DNA from: Pseudomonas abietaniphila
GTDB lineage: Bacteria > Pseudomonadota > Gammaproteobacteria > Pseudomonadales > Pseudomonadaceae
Assembly: GCF_039697315.1 (NCBI RefSeq)
Contig: NZ_CP155619.1
Span: 3,720,001-3,784,000, forward strand
Reading direction: 5' to 3'
Length of the DNA stretch: 64,000 nucleotides
In this document: in pieces, positions 18,886-29,379 of the stretch
Position numbering within the stretch: the first letter of the stretch is position 1
Layout: the number at the start of each line of letters is the position of its first letter
Position numbers and translations under genes: made by a program
The notes under the pieces: generated by a model
The model's database searches: none
Told to the model about the DNA's origin: nothing
The model's input: the letters and a program-made list of their open reading frames with translations, nothing else

Positions 18886-19856
18886 TGAGTGCTCTTCCTC
18901 CGGCCATCTTCCTGATGGGGCCGACCGCCGCTGGCAAGACCGATCTGGCTATCGAACTGACCAAAGTGCTGCCTTGCGAGTTGATCAGCGTCGATTCGGC
19001 GCTGGTTTATCGGGGCATGGACATCGGCACCGCCAAGCCTTCAAAAGCGCTTCTGGACAAGTATCCGCACCGCCTGATCGATATCCTCGATCCGTCGCAG
19101 AGTTATTCCGCTGCCGATTTTCGTACGGACGCGCTGCAGGCCATGGCTGAAATCACTGCCCGGGGAAAAATTCCCCTGCTGGTGGGCGGCACCATGTTGT
19201 ATTTCAAGGCTCTATTGGAAGGCCTGGCAGACATGCCGGCCGCCGATGCCGAGGTCCGGGCGCAACTGGAAGCCGAAGCGATCAGTCGTGGCTGGCAGGC
19301 CTTGCACGATGAGTTGGCGAGTATCGACCCGGTGTCGGCGGCCAGAATCCATCCCAATGATCCTCAGCGGCTGGTTCGGGCGCTGGAAGTCTATCGGGTC
19401 AGCGGGATGAGCATGACCGCACATCGCGAGCAACAAAGTGCGCAAAGTGCTCAAGCTGGCGGTTCGGGGCGGCATCAATTGCCCTATACTGTCGCAAATC
19501 TCGCGATCGCACCGACGGATCGCAAGGTATTGCATGACCGGATCGCACTGCGTTTCAGGCAAATGCTTGATGAAGGATTCGTTGAAGAAGTTGTGGCGTT
19601 GCGTTCGAGGGGTGACCTGCACTCGAATTTACCGTCTATAAGAGCTGTAGGGTATCGCCAGGTCTGGGATTATCTGGACGGCAAACTGACCCGGGACGAG
19701 ATGCAGGAACGCGGCATCATCGCCACGCGTCAATTGGCCAAGAGACAGTTCACCTGGTTGCGAAGCTGGGAAGATTTACACTGGTTGGACAGCCTGGCTT
19801 GCGACAATCTGCCACGCACCTTGAAATACCTGGGATCGGCCTCCATATTGAGCTGA
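18885..19856 (+). CDS. miaA: tRNA dimethylallyltransferase MiaA
   Basis: It adds dimethylallyl to N6 of A37 in tRNAs reading UNN codons. It has 323 residues: the P-loop GPTAAGKTD is at 12-20, then [34 protein letters not shown] and the [12 protein letters not shown] substrate site. The ATG overlaps the mutL stop (TGATG), so translation is coupled. MiaA upstream of hfq is the standard gammaproteobacterial order. Confidence 0.97.
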   Translation: MSALPPAIFLMGPTAAGKTDLAIELTKVLPCELISVDSALVYRGMDIGTAKPSKALLDKYPHRLIDILDPSQSYSAADFRTDALQAMAEITARGKIPLLVGGTMLYFKALLEGLADMPAADAEVRAQLEAEAISRGWQALHDELASIDPVSAARIHPNDPQRLVRALEVYRVSGMSMTAHREQQSAQSAQAGGSGRHQLPYTVANLAIAPTDRKVLHDRIALRFRQMLDEGFVEEVVALRSRGDLHSNLPSIRAVGYRQVWDYLDGKLTRDEMQERGIIATRQLAKRQFTWLRSWEDLHWLDSLACDNLPRTLKYLGSASILS

Positions 19857-19946
19857 GTCCTTGCAATAGCCGTCTATCCTTGGGGGGTAACGGCCCAAGC
19901 CAATGTTTTCGAATTTATTCTATTGATCCTTAAAGGAGTGCGGCAC

Positions 19947-20207
19947 ATGTCAAAAGGGCATTCGCTACAAGACCCTTACCTGAACACTTTGCGTAAAGAA
20001 AAGGTTGGGGTTTCGATCTATCTGGTAAACGGTATCAAGCTGCAAGGCACGATCGAGTCCTTCGACCAGTTCGTTATTTTGCTGAAGAACACTGTCAGCC
20101 AAATGGTTTACAAGCACGCCATCTCCACCGTCGTTCCGGTTCGTCCTATTCGTCTGCCTAGCGCAACCGAATCCGACCAGGCTGACGCAGAGCCAGGTAA
20201 CGCCTGA
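19947..20207 (+). CDS. hfq: RNA chaperone Hfq
   Basis: A hexameric Sm-like protein; in Pseudomonas it also works with Crc in catabolite repression. It has 86 residues: the Sm1 region [20 protein letters not shown] and the Sm2 motif [10 protein letters not shown] (distal/proximal RNA sites) are intact. The short C-terminal tail ([15 protein letters not shown]) is typical of pseudomonads and shorter than that of E. coli. The ATG 19947 follows AGGAG. The 90-bp gap after miaA probably holds its own promoter. Confidence 0.98.
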   Translation: MSKGHSLQDPYLNTLRKEKVGVSIYLVNGIKLQGTIESFDQFVILLKNTVSQMVYKHAISTVVPVRPIRLPSATESDQADAEPGNA

Positions 20208-20219
20208 TAGGAGTCTGCT

Positions 20220-21521
20220 TTGTTCTTTGAGCGCCACGGTGGTGGTGAGCGGGCAATCCTCGTTCATTTGGATGGTCAGGACCCTGAGGCGCGCGAAGAT
20301 CCGCAGGAGTTCCGGGAGCTTGCTCTTTCGGCAGGTGCCGATATCGTCGCGTTTATCAACGTGCCACGGCATCGGCCAACGGCCAAATATCTGGTAGGCA
20401 GCGGCAAGGTCGAAGAGTTAAGGGACCTGGTCAAAGCCGAGAAATCGGATATCGTCATTTTCAATCATGTCCTTACGCCCAGTCAGGAACGCAACCTTGA
20501 ACGAGTTTTCGAGTGTCGCGTGCTTGACCGTACGGGCCTGATTCTCGACATCTTCGCCCAGCGGGCGCGCACTCATGAAGGCAAGTTGCAGGTCGAGCTG
20601 GCCCAGCTCGAGCACATGAGCACGCGTCTGGTTCGTGGCTGGACTCACCTTGAGCGTCAGGGCGGTGGTATCGGCCTGCGTGGTCCGGGTGAAACCCAGC
20701 TGGAAACGGACCGTCGCCTGTTGCGGGTTCGCCTGCGCCAGATCAAGGGCCGTCTCGAAAAAGTCCGCAGTCAGCGTGACCAGGCTCGTCGCGGTCGTTC
20801 ACGCGCCGACATTCCCACGGTGTCCATCGTGGGCTATACCAACGCCGGTAAATCGACACTCTTCAATGCGGTGACCGATTCCGACGTCTACGCTGCTGAC
20901 CAGTTGTTTGCAACGCTCGACCCGACGTTGCGCCGTCTTGAGCTCAACGACCTGGGGCCGATCGTACTGGCCGACACCGTGGGCTTCATCCGTCATCTCC
21001 CGCACAAGCTGGTCGAGGCCTTTCGGGCTACGCTCGAAGAGTCGAGTAACTCGGACTTGCTGCTGCATGTCATCGACGCTCATGAGCCCGATCGCATGGA
21101 GCAGATCGAGCAGGTGATGGTGGTGCTGGGCGAGATCGGTGCCCAGGACTTGCCGATGCTGGAGGTCTATAACAAACTCGATTTGCTCGAGGGGGTCGAG
21201 CCTCAGATTCAACGCGATGCCGATGGCAAGCCGCAGCGGGTCTGGGTATCTGCTCGTGATGGTCGCGGTCTGGACTTGCTCAAGCAAGCCATTGCCGAGC
21301 TGTTGGGGAATGATCTGTTTGTCGGCACTTTGTGTCTGTCGCAACGCTTCGCCCGGCTTCGCGCCCAGTTTTTCCAGCTGGGGGCGGTGCAGAGCGAAGA
21401 GCATGACGACGAAGGTCAAAGCCTGTTGGCTGTACGTTTACCCCGAGTTGAATTCAATCGCCTGGTGAGTCGCGAAGGACTGCAGCCGCTGGAATTCATC
21501 GAGCAACACACTTTGCAATAA
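20220..21521 (+). CDS. hflX: Ribosome-rescue GTPase HflX
   Basis: An OBG-like GTPase that binds the 50S subunit and splits stalled ribosomes under stress. It has 433 residues: an N-terminal HflX domain (VFECRVLDRTGLILDIFAQRA), a glycine-rich linker (GGGIGLRGPGETQLETDRR), then G1 GYTNAGKST, G3 DTVGFIRHLP and G4 NKLD. The TTG start at 20220 is chosen because AGGAG lies eight bases upstream and hfq ends 12 bp before it. Confidence 0.95.
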   Translation: MFFERHGGGERAILVHLDGQDPEAREDPQEFRELALSAGADIVAFINVPRHRPTAKYLVGSGKVEELRDLVKAEKSDIVIFNHVLTPSQERNLERVFECRVLDRTGLILDIFAQRARTHEGKLQVELAQLEHMSTRLVRGWTHLERQGGGIGLRGPGETQLETDRRLLRVRLRQIKGRLEKVRSQRDQARRGRSRADIPTVSIVGYTNAGKSTLFNAVTDSDVYAADQLFATLDPTLRRLELNDLGPIVLADTVGFIRHLPHKLVEAFRATLEESSNSDLLLHVIDAHEPDRMEQIEQVMVVLGEIGAQDLPMLEVYNKLDLLEGVEPQIQRDADGKPQRVWVSARDGRGLDLLKQAIAELLGNDLFVGTLCLSQRFARLRAQFFQLGAVQSEEHDDEGQSLLAVRLPRVEFNRLVSREGLQPLEFIEQHTLQ

Positions 21522-21617
21522 AAGCCTGAAAAAGCGGTTGTGCTGCTTTGACAGGCATTCTGTAGCATTGGTCGGCGCGCCGCGGGCGCGTCTTTGCTTT
21601 ATCAGATGGAGAGCGCT

Positions 21618-22796
21618 ATGGCTTGGAATGAGCCGGGTGGCAACTCGAATAATCAGGATCCTTGGGGTGGTAAGCGCAAGGGCGGCGACCGCAAGGGGCC
21701 ACCAGATCTCGACGAGGCCTTCCGAAAGCTGCAGGAAAGCCTGAATGGGTTGTTCGGTGGTGGTAAGAAACGCAGTGGTGATGGCGGCGGCAGTGGCGGC
21801 GGATCGGGCAAGGGCGGCGGTTTTGGCCTGCTCGGCATCGGTCTGGTCGTGCTGCTCGCCATCTGGCTCTACAACGCGATCTATGTGGTCGACGAGCAAG
21901 AACAAGCCGTTGTGCTGCGTTTCGGCAAGTATTACGAAACCGTTGGATCGGGTCTGAACATTTATTTCCCGCCATTCGATCGCAAGTACCTCGAAAACGT
22001 GACGCGCGAGCGTGCCTACAGCAAGCAGGGCCAGATGCTCACCGAAGACGAAAACATCGTCGAGGTGCCGTTGACCGTGCAGTACAAGATCACCAACCTG
22101 CAGGATTTCGTGCTGAACGTCGATCAGCCTGAAGTCAGCCTGCAACACGCAACCGAAAGCGCACTGCGTCATGTGGTCGGTTCGACCGCCATGGACCAGG
22201 TGCTGACCGAAGGTCGTGAATTGATGGCAAGCGAGATCAAGGAGCGCTTGCAGCGTTTCCTCGACACCTATCGCACCGGTATCACTGTGACCCAGGTGAA
22301 CGTACAAAGCGCAGCTGCGCCGCGTGAAGTTCAGGAAGCTTTCGATGACGTGATCCGTGCCCGTGAAGACGAGCAGCGTTCGCGCAACCAGGCCGAAACC
22401 TACGCTAACGGTGTGATTCCGGAAGCCCGTGGTCAGGCCCAGCGCATCGTCGAAGATGCCAACGGTTACCGTGACGAAGTGGTATCTCGTGCCAAGGGTG
22501 AGGCGGATCGCTTTACCAAACTGGTCGCCGAGTACCGCAAGGCGCCAGAGGTTACTCGCGAGCGTCTGTATCTGGACACCATGCAAGAAGTCTTCAGCAA
22601 CACCAGCAAGGTGCTCGTGACCGGTGACAAAGGTCAGAACAACCTGCTCTACCTGCCGTTGGACAAAATGATCGAAAGCAGTCGTAACGGTTCGGCATCG
22701 TCGGCGAGCGGTGCTGCGACCACCGTCGTCGATCCGGGCTCTCGGGCCGCGGACATGCAACAGCAACGTGACACGCGCACTAGGGAGACTCGCTGA
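21618..22796 (+). CDS. hflK: FtsH protease modulator HflK
   Basis: An inner-membrane SPFH protein which, with HflC, cages FtsH and limits its action on membrane substrates. It has 392 residues: a Gly/Lys-rich N-terminus, one membrane span (GLLGIGLVVLLAIWLYNAIY, about 75-94), an SPFH domain, and a long coiled coil (EVQEAFDDVIRAREDEQRSRNQAE). The ATG 21618 lies ten bases after ATGGAGAG. It overlaps hflC (ATGA). Confidence 0.96.
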   Translation: MAWNEPGGNSNNQDPWGGKRKGGDRKGPPDLDEAFRKLQESLNGLFGGGKKRSGDGGGSGGGSGKGGGFGLLGIGLVVLLAIWLYNAIYVVDEQEQAVVLRFGKYYETVGSGLNIYFPPFDRKYLENVTRERAYSKQGQMLTEDENIVEVPLTVQYKITNLQDFVLNVDQPEVSLQHATESALRHVVGSTAMDQVLTEGRELMASEIKERLQRFLDTYRTGITVTQVNVQSAAAPREVQEAFDDVIRAREDEQRSRNQAETYANGVIPEARGQAQRIVEDANGYRDEVVSRAKGEADRFTKLVAEYRKAPEVTRERLYLDTMQEVFSNTSKVLVTGDKGQNNLLYLPLDKMIESSRNGSASSASGAATTVVDPGSRAADMQQQRDTRTRETR

Positions 22797-23665
22797 TGAG
22801 CAATAAATCTCTGGTTGCCCTGATTGTCTGTGTCGTATTGGCCGTTGTGGCGTGGAACAGCTTCTACATCGTCGCTCAGACCGAGCGCGCCGTGCTGCTG
22901 CAATTCGGTCGCGTGGTTCAGGCTGATGTTCCGCCGGGTCTGCACGTCAAGGTTCCGTACGTAAACCAGGTCCGTAAGTTCGACGGCCGCCTGTTGACGC
23001 TCGATGCGCCGACTCAGCGTTTCCTGACGCTGGAAAAGAAAGCCGTCATGGTCGATGCCTATGCCAAATGGCGCGTGAAGGACGCTGAGCGTTTCTACAC
23101 CGCGACATCGGGTTTGAAGCAGATCGCCGACGAGCGTCTCTCGCGTCGTCTTGAGTCGGGTCTGCGTGACCAGTTCGGCAAACGCACCCTGCACGAAGCC
23201 GTGTCGGGCGAGCGTGATGCGCTGATGGCCGACATCACCGCCTCGCTGAACAAGATGGCCGAGAAAGAGCTGGGCATCGAAGTCATCGACGTTCGCGTCA
23301 AGGCGATCGACCTGCCGAAGGAAGTGAACCGCAGCGTGTTCGAGCGGATGAGCACCGAGCGTGAGCGTGAGGCTCGCGAGCATCGCGCCAAGGGTAACGA
23401 GCTGGCAGAAGGCATTCGTGCCGATGCTGATCGTCAACGCCGCGTGCTGCTGGCTGAGGCGTATCGCGAGTCCGAGGAAGCGCGTGGTGACGGTGATGCA
23501 CAAGCCGCCGCGATCTATTCCAAGGCCTACGGTCAGGACCAGGAGTTCTATGCGTTCTATCGCAGCCTGCGCGCCTACCGTGAAAGCTTTGCCAACAAAA
23601 GTGACGTGATGGTGCTTGACCCGGGCAGCGAATTCTTCCGCTATCTGAATAAAGCCAAACCGTGA
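22796..23665 (+). CDS. hflC: FtsH protease modulator HflC
   Basis: The partner of HflK. It has 289 residues: an N-terminal membrane anchor (LVALIVCVVLAVVAWNSFY), an SPFH domain (QTERAVLLQFGRVVQADVPPG), and a charged coiled coil (FERMSTEREREAREHRAKGNELAEG, starting near 180). The start overlaps the hflK stop. P. aeruginosa has, as I recall, a small DUF2065 gene next; none is found here. Confidence 0.96.
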   Translation: MSNKSLVALIVCVVLAVVAWNSFYIVAQTERAVLLQFGRVVQADVPPGLHVKVPYVNQVRKFDGRLLTLDAPTQRFLTLEKKAVMVDAYAKWRVKDAERFYTATSGLKQIADERLSRRLESGLRDQFGKRTLHEAVSGERDALMADITASLNKMAEKELGIEVIDVRVKAIDLPKEVNRSVFERMSTEREREAREHRAKGNELAEGIRADADRQRRVLLAEAYRESEEARGDGDAQAAAIYSKAYGQDQEFYAFYRSLRAYRESFANKSDVMVLDPGSEFFRYLNKAKP

Positions 23666-23964
23666 TCGTCAACCGCAATTGAGAGCTCCGCCGGGCGGCA
23701 AAACTGTCCGGCGGGGTGATCGCACGCGAAAACGTGTGTATGATACGGCAGCCGGGAAATTCCCGGCTTTTTTGCGTCTACACGATTGATTGGCCGTGGC
23801 GTGTTTCGTGCGCGGCAGTTTTTTCGAGGACAGTGTTGGCAAAGCTGCGGCGCGTCTCGTTCCGGGATCATCGGTCCCTGGACACGTTCGTCGGGCTCAA
23901 CGCTGTCTGCTTCACTCAAGGCTTGCCCAAGGGTTGGCCGCCCGGATCATAGGGGAAAGGCGTA
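23666..23964. other. Intergenic region hflC-hisZ, no gene seen
   Basis: All three forward frames were read. The one longer open stretch (from ATG 23740) runs through a terminator hairpin and has no hydrophobic pattern, so it is not the DUF2065 protein expected at this place. The region holds an intrinsic terminator and the leader of hisZ. Confidence 0.5.
23752..23773 (+). terminator. Intrinsic terminator between hflC and hisZ
   Basis: GCCGGGAA-A-TTCCCGGC followed by a T-run. It is a compact perfect stem about 90 bp after hflC. It lies about 190 bp ahead of hisZ, directly after a possible -10 (TATGAT), so it could end the hfl transcript or act as an attenuator in the hisZ leader. Confidence 0.75.
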
Positions 23965-25152
23965 ATGGCAACGGTTGACCGCTGGCTGCTGCCGGATGGC
24001 ATCGAAGAAGTACTGCCGCCGGAAGCTGCGCGCATAGAAGTGGCGCGTCGTCAGGTGTTGGATCTGTTTCAGAGCTGGGGCTATGAGTTCGTCGTCACCC
24101 CACACATCGAATACCTGGAATCACTGCTCACAGGCGCTGGCCAGGATCTGGATCTGCGCACCTTCAAGGTGGTCGATCCGCAGTCGGGTCGGCAGATGGG
24201 TTTCCGCGCGGACATCACGCCGCAGGTCGCCCGCATCGATGCGCATACCTTGCGCCGTGAAGGCCCGAGCCGCTTGTGCTACGCCGGCAGCGTCCTGCAC
24301 GCTCAGCCGCGTGCGCTGTCTTCCTCGCGCAGTCCGATCCAGCTAGGGGCCGAGTTGTACGGCGATGCCAGTCCAAGCAGCGATGTCGAAGTCATCAGCC
24401 TGATGCTGGCTATGCTGAAACTGGCAGATGTGCCTGACGTGCACATGGATCTGGGGCATGTCGGTATCTACCGTGGCCTGGCCCGTGCGGCCGGTTTGTC
24501 CGGTGAAGTCGAGCAACAGCTGTTTGATGCATTGCAGCGCAAGGCCATCGACGAGGTCGTTGCCTTGACCGAAAACCTGCCGGCGGACCTGGCAGCCATG
24601 CTGCGTGCGCTGGTCAATCTGTGCGGCGGCCGTGAGGTATTGACCGCTGCCCGTGATCGTCTGGTCAAGGCGCCAGCACCGGTCATTGACGCGCTGGATG
24701 ACTTGCTGGAAATCGCCGAGCGGCTGTCGGCGCGTTTCCCTGATCTACCGTTGTACTTCGACCTCGGTGAGCTGCGCGGCTATCACTACCATACCGGTGT
24801 GGTGTTCGCGGTGTTCGTGCCGGGTGTCGGCCAGTCGATCGCCCAAGGTGGTCGTTACGATGACATCGGTGCCGACTTCGGTCGCGCGCGTCCGGCAACG
24901 GGCTTCTCCACCGATTTGAAAACCCTGGTCACGCTGGGGCGGGCGCAGATCGAGCTACCGTCTGGCGGTATCTGGATGCCTGACAGCACCGATGCGGCAC
25001 TCTGGCAGAAAGTCTGCCAGCTGCGCGGCGAAGGTGAACGCGTGGTTCAGGCGTTGCCAGGCCAGTCGGTCTCGGCGGCGAAAGAAGCCGACTGCGATCG
25101 GCAATTGATTCAGCACGGCGAGCTTTGGCAGGTACTGCCGCTGGCCTCTTGA
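23965..25152 (+). CDS. hisZ: ATP phosphoribosyltransferase regulatory subunit HisZ
   Basis: A class II histidyl-tRNA synthetase-like protein that allosterically completes the short HisG. It has 395 residues. [17 protein letters not shown] is motif 2-like, and the histidine-binding loop region is replaced (YYHTGVVF). The C-terminal anticodon-binding domain of HisRS is absent, which separates HisZ from HisS. It starts after AGGGGAAAGG. The position upstream of purA is the same as in P. aeruginosa. Confidence 0.95.
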   Translation: MATVDRWLLPDGIEEVLPPEAARIEVARRQVLDLFQSWGYEFVVTPHIEYLESLLTGAGQDLDLRTFKVVDPQSGRQMGFRADITPQVARIDAHTLRREGPSRLCYAGSVLHAQPRALSSSRSPIQLGAELYGDASPSSDVEVISLMLAMLKLADVPDVHMDLGHVGIYRGLARAAGLSGEVEQQLFDALQRKAIDEVVALTENLPADLAAMLRALVNLCGGREVLTAARDRLVKAPAPVIDALDDLLEIAERLSARFPDLPLYFDLGELRGYHYHTGVVFAVFVPGVGQSIAQGGRYDDIGADFGRARPATGFSTDLKTLVTLGRAQIELPSGGIWMPDSTDAALWQKVCQLRGEGERVVQALPGQSVSAAKEADCDRQLIQHGELWQVLPLAS

Positions 25153-25191
25153 GTTTTCCAGTCGGCTGCAGCCGGCACCCAGTTTGCGTGA

Positions 25192-26499
<1,308 letters not shown>

Positions 26500-26517
26500 T
26501 AAGTCATTGAAATAAAA

Positions 26518-26546
26518 ACAAAGGGTCGCTCAGGCGGCCCTTTGTT
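26518..26546 (+). terminator. Intrinsic terminator of purA
   Basis: CAAAGGG ... CCCTTTG stem with internal GC pairing, preceded by A's and followed by TTTT. It works in either direction. Confidence 0.85.
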
Positions 26547-26649
26547 TTGCCTGCGTGATCGTCCTCGCAATATCGGCACAACACTTGCTGTAAATACCGC
26601 CAGAAAAGATGCCATCACTTTAATGGCGTTTGTTGTGGGGGAATCTCCT

Positions 26650-28584
26650 GTGTCAGCTGTCCTTTCGCTTCTTCGCAGTCGCTTGCTGCGCCCCGTATTC
26701 ATTGCGCTTGGTATTGCCCTTTTGGTGCAGGTCTTGGTGGCGGTCGCCCTTACCCGGAGCACTGTAACTGCGCTGGAGGCCGACCTCGCCGCACGACTTG
26801 GGGTAGATTCGCAACACTTGTCGGGGGAATTGGAGCAGGCGAGCCGTGACGTAACGTCGAGTCTCGACAGCCTTTCTCAAAACACCCGTCAACGTCTTAG
26901 CAGCGGATTGTCCGCCCGTCTGAAGGATGAGCAGAAGCAACTGCGCGCCACGCTGGAAAAAGATCTCAAAGACTCGGCTACCGATATGGCTGAGCTGCTC
27001 GCGGCGGTTGCCCCGCGCGCCATGTGGGATGGTGATACCCCGACGCTGTCCGAATTCGCGCGGCGTGCGCAGCGCAATCCCAATGTACTGTTCGTGGTTT
27101 ATGACGATGCGCAGGGCGAGCATCTGACCCGCTACCTGAATCGTGAGAACGAATCGATCAAATCACTGCTGGCCAAGGGTGAGGGTGAGCGGGCCATGGA
27201 TAAGGTGCTCAATGCCGCGCAGAAGGACCCTTCGGTCTACTACGTCGAAGCATCGATCAGCCCCAACGGTGTGGAGATCGGCAAGGTGCGCATGGGCGTA
27301 TCGACCGCTACCGTCGAAGAAAACCTGGCGGCGCTGGACAAGCGTTTCACTGCGCTGATTGGCAGTGGCGAGCAGCTTGTCTCAGAGAGTCTGGGGGGCG
27401 CCGCCGCTGAGAGTTCCAGTGCCCTGCGGTCCCGTCTGACGACGGCGCAGACGGCGGCATCGGCGATGGCTACCAATACCAGTACGACCGTCCAGGATGC
27501 TGCAGCCACGCTGCGTTGGAGAATCGGCGTGGGCCTGGCGTTGGTCGGTCTGGGCGTATTGCTCGCGCTGGCCGTGGTGCTGGGTCGTCGCGTGGTCCTG
27601 CGGCTGCAGTTGCTCAATCGCGCGCTGGATGATCTGGCGGCGGGCGAGGGAGACTTGACCAAGCGCGTCAAACTTAACAGTAACGACGAAATCGGCGATA
27701 TGGCGGCGGCGGTGAACCGATTCGTGGACAAGCTTCAACCGATCGTCCGTGAGGCGGGTGACGTTGCGCAGCAGACCGGTGTCGAGATCGGTGCCATGAG
27801 TAAACGCAACGCCGGTGCTGACGCAGCCGCGGAACTGCAGCGCGATGAGGTGGCAGCCAGTCTCCAGGCGTTGGCGCAAATGGCTGACGAAGCGCAGGCC
27901 GAGAGTCAGGCCATGCAGGCAGCGCTGCAGCAGGTGGTGGATATTCGTCAGGCGACGGATGAAAACACCCGCACCTCCAATCAAGTCGGTGGCTTGATCG
28001 AGGCGTTGGCCGGGCAGGTTGAAGCCGGCTCACAGGTCATTGAGCGCCTGGCGCAGCAGAGCCAGCAGATTGAAGTGGTGTTGGAGGTGATCCACGGCAT
28101 TGCCGAGCAGACCAACCTCTTGGCGCTTAACGCAGCCATTGAGGCTGCGCGTGCGGGCGAGACGGGGCGTGGTTTTGCGGTGGTCGCCGATGAGGTGCGG
28201 GCGCTCGCCAGCAAGACGCAAAGTTCCACAGGGGATATTCAGGAGCACATTGCCAAGTTGCAGTCCGGCGCCAAGGAGGCCGTCGCGACCATCGGCCTGG
28301 CGGGGCGTCAGGCCAAGGAAGGGCTCGCGGTCTTGCGTGACAGCGCGCGTCTTCAGCAAACCGTGCAGGTGTCGGTTGAGCAGGTTCACGCAGCCATTGG
28401 ATTGGCGACCCGCGCAGCTGAGCATCAGGCCAAGGGTGCTCAGGCCGTGAGAGGGCGCGTGGAGAATATCCATGCACAAGCCGAGAAGGCTGCGCAGGCG
28501 GTCGTTGAAACGACGGCAAGCGGGAAGACGCTGGATAGGCTTGCGGCGCAGTTGAAGGCGAGTCTGGGGCAGTTCCGGGCTTGA
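26650..28584 (+). CDS. Methyl-accepting chemotaxis protein
   Basis: A transmembrane chemoreceptor of 644 residues. TM1 is near 14-35, followed by a periplasmic ligand domain of about 255 residues that is rich in Gln/Ser/Asp and not of a type I can name. TM2 is near 291-312, then a HAMP ([23 protein letters not shown]) and a long cytoplasmic coiled coil. The signalling tip [19 protein letters not shown] starts near 486. No C-terminal CheR-docking pentapeptide is visible. I chose GTG 26650 because GGGGGA lies at the right distance; ATG 26623 is the alternative. A similar receptor lies next to purA in P. putida, as I recall. The ligand is unknown. Confidence 0.92.
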   Translation: MSAVLSLLRSRLLRPVFIALGIALLVQVLVAVALTRSTVTALEADLAARLGVDSQHLSGELEQASRDVTSSLDSLSQNTRQRLSSGLSARLKDEQKQLRATLEKDLKDSATDMAELLAAVAPRAMWDGDTPTLSEFARRAQRNPNVLFVVYDDAQGEHLTRYLNRENESIKSLLAKGEGERAMDKVLNAAQKDPSVYYVEASISPNGVEIGKVRMGVSTATVEENLAALDKRFTALIGSGEQLVSESLGGAAAESSSALRSRLTTAQTAASAMATNTSTTVQDAAATLRWRIGVGLALVGLGVLLALAVVLGRRVVLRLQLLNRALDDLAAGEGDLTKRVKLNSNDEIGDMAAAVNRFVDKLQPIVREAGDVAQQTGVEIGAMSKRNAGADAAAELQRDEVAASLQALAQMADEAQAESQAMQAALQQVVDIRQATDENTRTSNQVGGLIEALAGQVEAGSQVIERLAQQSQQIEVVLEVIHGIAEQTNLLALNAAIEAARAGETGRGFAVVADEVRALASKTQSSTGDIQEHIAKLQSGAKEAVATIGLAGRQAKEGLAVLRDSARLQQTVQVSVEQVHAAIGLATRAAEHQAKGAQAVRGRVENIHAQAEKAAQAVVETTASGKTLDRLAAQLKASLGQFRA

Positions 28585-28605
28585 TGCGGTTTTGACCGAC
28601 CCTTT

Positions 28606-28690
28606 GCAGGCGTGAGCTTGATCGCGATCACGATACATCAGCCAGTGCTGCGCTCGCTGATGTAGGGCTATCGCGAGCAAGCACGCCTGC
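28606..28690. repeat. REP pair downstream of the chemoreceptor
   Basis: GCAGGCGTGAGCTTGATCGC faces ATCGCGAGCAAGCACGCCTG, with a third small hairpin (CATCAGC ... GCTGATG) in the loop. It is close behind the receptor stop codon. Confidence 0.75.
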
Positions 28691-28734
28691 GGGCAATGCG
28701 TGCCTTGGCTCTGAGAATTCCAATCCCCGAAAAG

Positions 28735-28758
28735 CACAAAACCGAGCACTTGGCTCGG
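28735..28758 (-). terminator. Terminator of tRNA-Leu copy 1
   Basis: On the minus strand AAACCGAG-CCAAGTG-CTCGGTTT followed by TG and further T's. An almost identical hairpin follows the second tRNA copy (29035-29058). Confidence 0.8.
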
Positions 28759-28770
28759 TTTCGTTTTGTT

Positions 28771-28857
28771 TGGTGCCCAGGAGAAGACTCGAACTTCCAC
28801 GACCGTAAGGTCACCAGCACCTGAAGCTGGCGTGTCTACCAATTTCACCACCTGGGC
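28771..28857 (-). tRNA. tRNA-Leu(CAG), copy 1
   Basis: 87 nt with encoded CCA. The acceptor is GCCCAGG paired with CCTGGGC. The anticodon stem CCAGC/GCTGG encloses loop TTCAGGT, giving anticodon CAG. A long class II variable arm (TGACCTTACGGTCG) and T-arm GTTCGAGTC are present. The second copy is 209 bp upstream on the same strand. Confidence 0.96.
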
Positions 28858-29034
28858 ATGGCGCTGATTTAATTAGATTTTTCATTTCAATGCAACACAA
28901 ATTTGCGATTTTGTGAGGGCGATGAGAAATCTTCAGCGGGATGCAGACGCAGCGGGAGTTCGATAGGGAGGAGGAAGTGATCTACGCTCAGATCTGTTTT
29001 GTGGGGCGGTTGATTTTCAAACCCCAGAAAGCAC

Positions 29035-29058
29035 AAAACCGAGCACTTGGCTCGGTTT
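29035..29058 (-). terminator. Terminator-like hairpin between the tRNA-Leu copies
   Basis: The same AAACCGAG/CTCGGTTT stem as after copy 1, directly downstream of copy 2. The copies therefore look like a duplicated gene-plus-terminator unit. Confidence 0.75.
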
Positions 29059-29066
29059 CGTTAAAT

Positions 29067-29153
29067 TGGTGCCCAGAAGAAGACTCGAACTTCCACGACC
29101 GTAAGGTCACCAGCACCTGAAGCTGGCGTGTCTACCAATTTCACCATCTGGGC
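29067..29153 (-). tRNA. tRNA-Leu(CAG), copy 2
   Basis: 87 nt, same anticodon loop TTCAGGT and same arms as copy 1. It differs in the last acceptor pair: GCCCAGA pairs with TCTGGGC, so G-C has become A-T on both sides. The compensatory change indicates a functional gene. Confidence 0.96.
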
Positions 29154-29236
29154 AATTCGTTGATTTCAATCGACTAATTTTTCAAAAAGCCGTTTGATTT
29201 CAACTACAACGTGGCAGTGCCGTCGTTGTGGGGCGC

Positions 29237-29264
29237 ATCTTACGGATGAGATTCGAGGCTGTAA
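29237..29264 (-). promoter_or_regulatory. Stable-RNA type promoter of the tRNA-Leu genes
   Basis: Minus strand: TTACAG, 16 bp, TAAGAT, then the GC-rich discriminator GCGCCCC. The GC-rich discriminator is typical of promoters under stringent control. The predicted start is near 29229, about 75 bases ahead of copy 2. Confidence 0.6.
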
Positions 29265-29379
29265 ACCCCCGTTGAGAAATTTTTTTTGAAATAGCGAAAA
29301 GCGACAGCAAACGCTGTCTTAGCGTTTCAATCTGGTATATGCCAAACTAATTGCATACAGATAAGGTGAACTCATTCCA

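Noticed and set aside
26580..26620. Possible FliA promoter for the chemoreceptor (TAAATACC... GCCATCAC)
   Set aside because: The -10 matches GCCGATAA at only four of eight positions with doubtful spacing.
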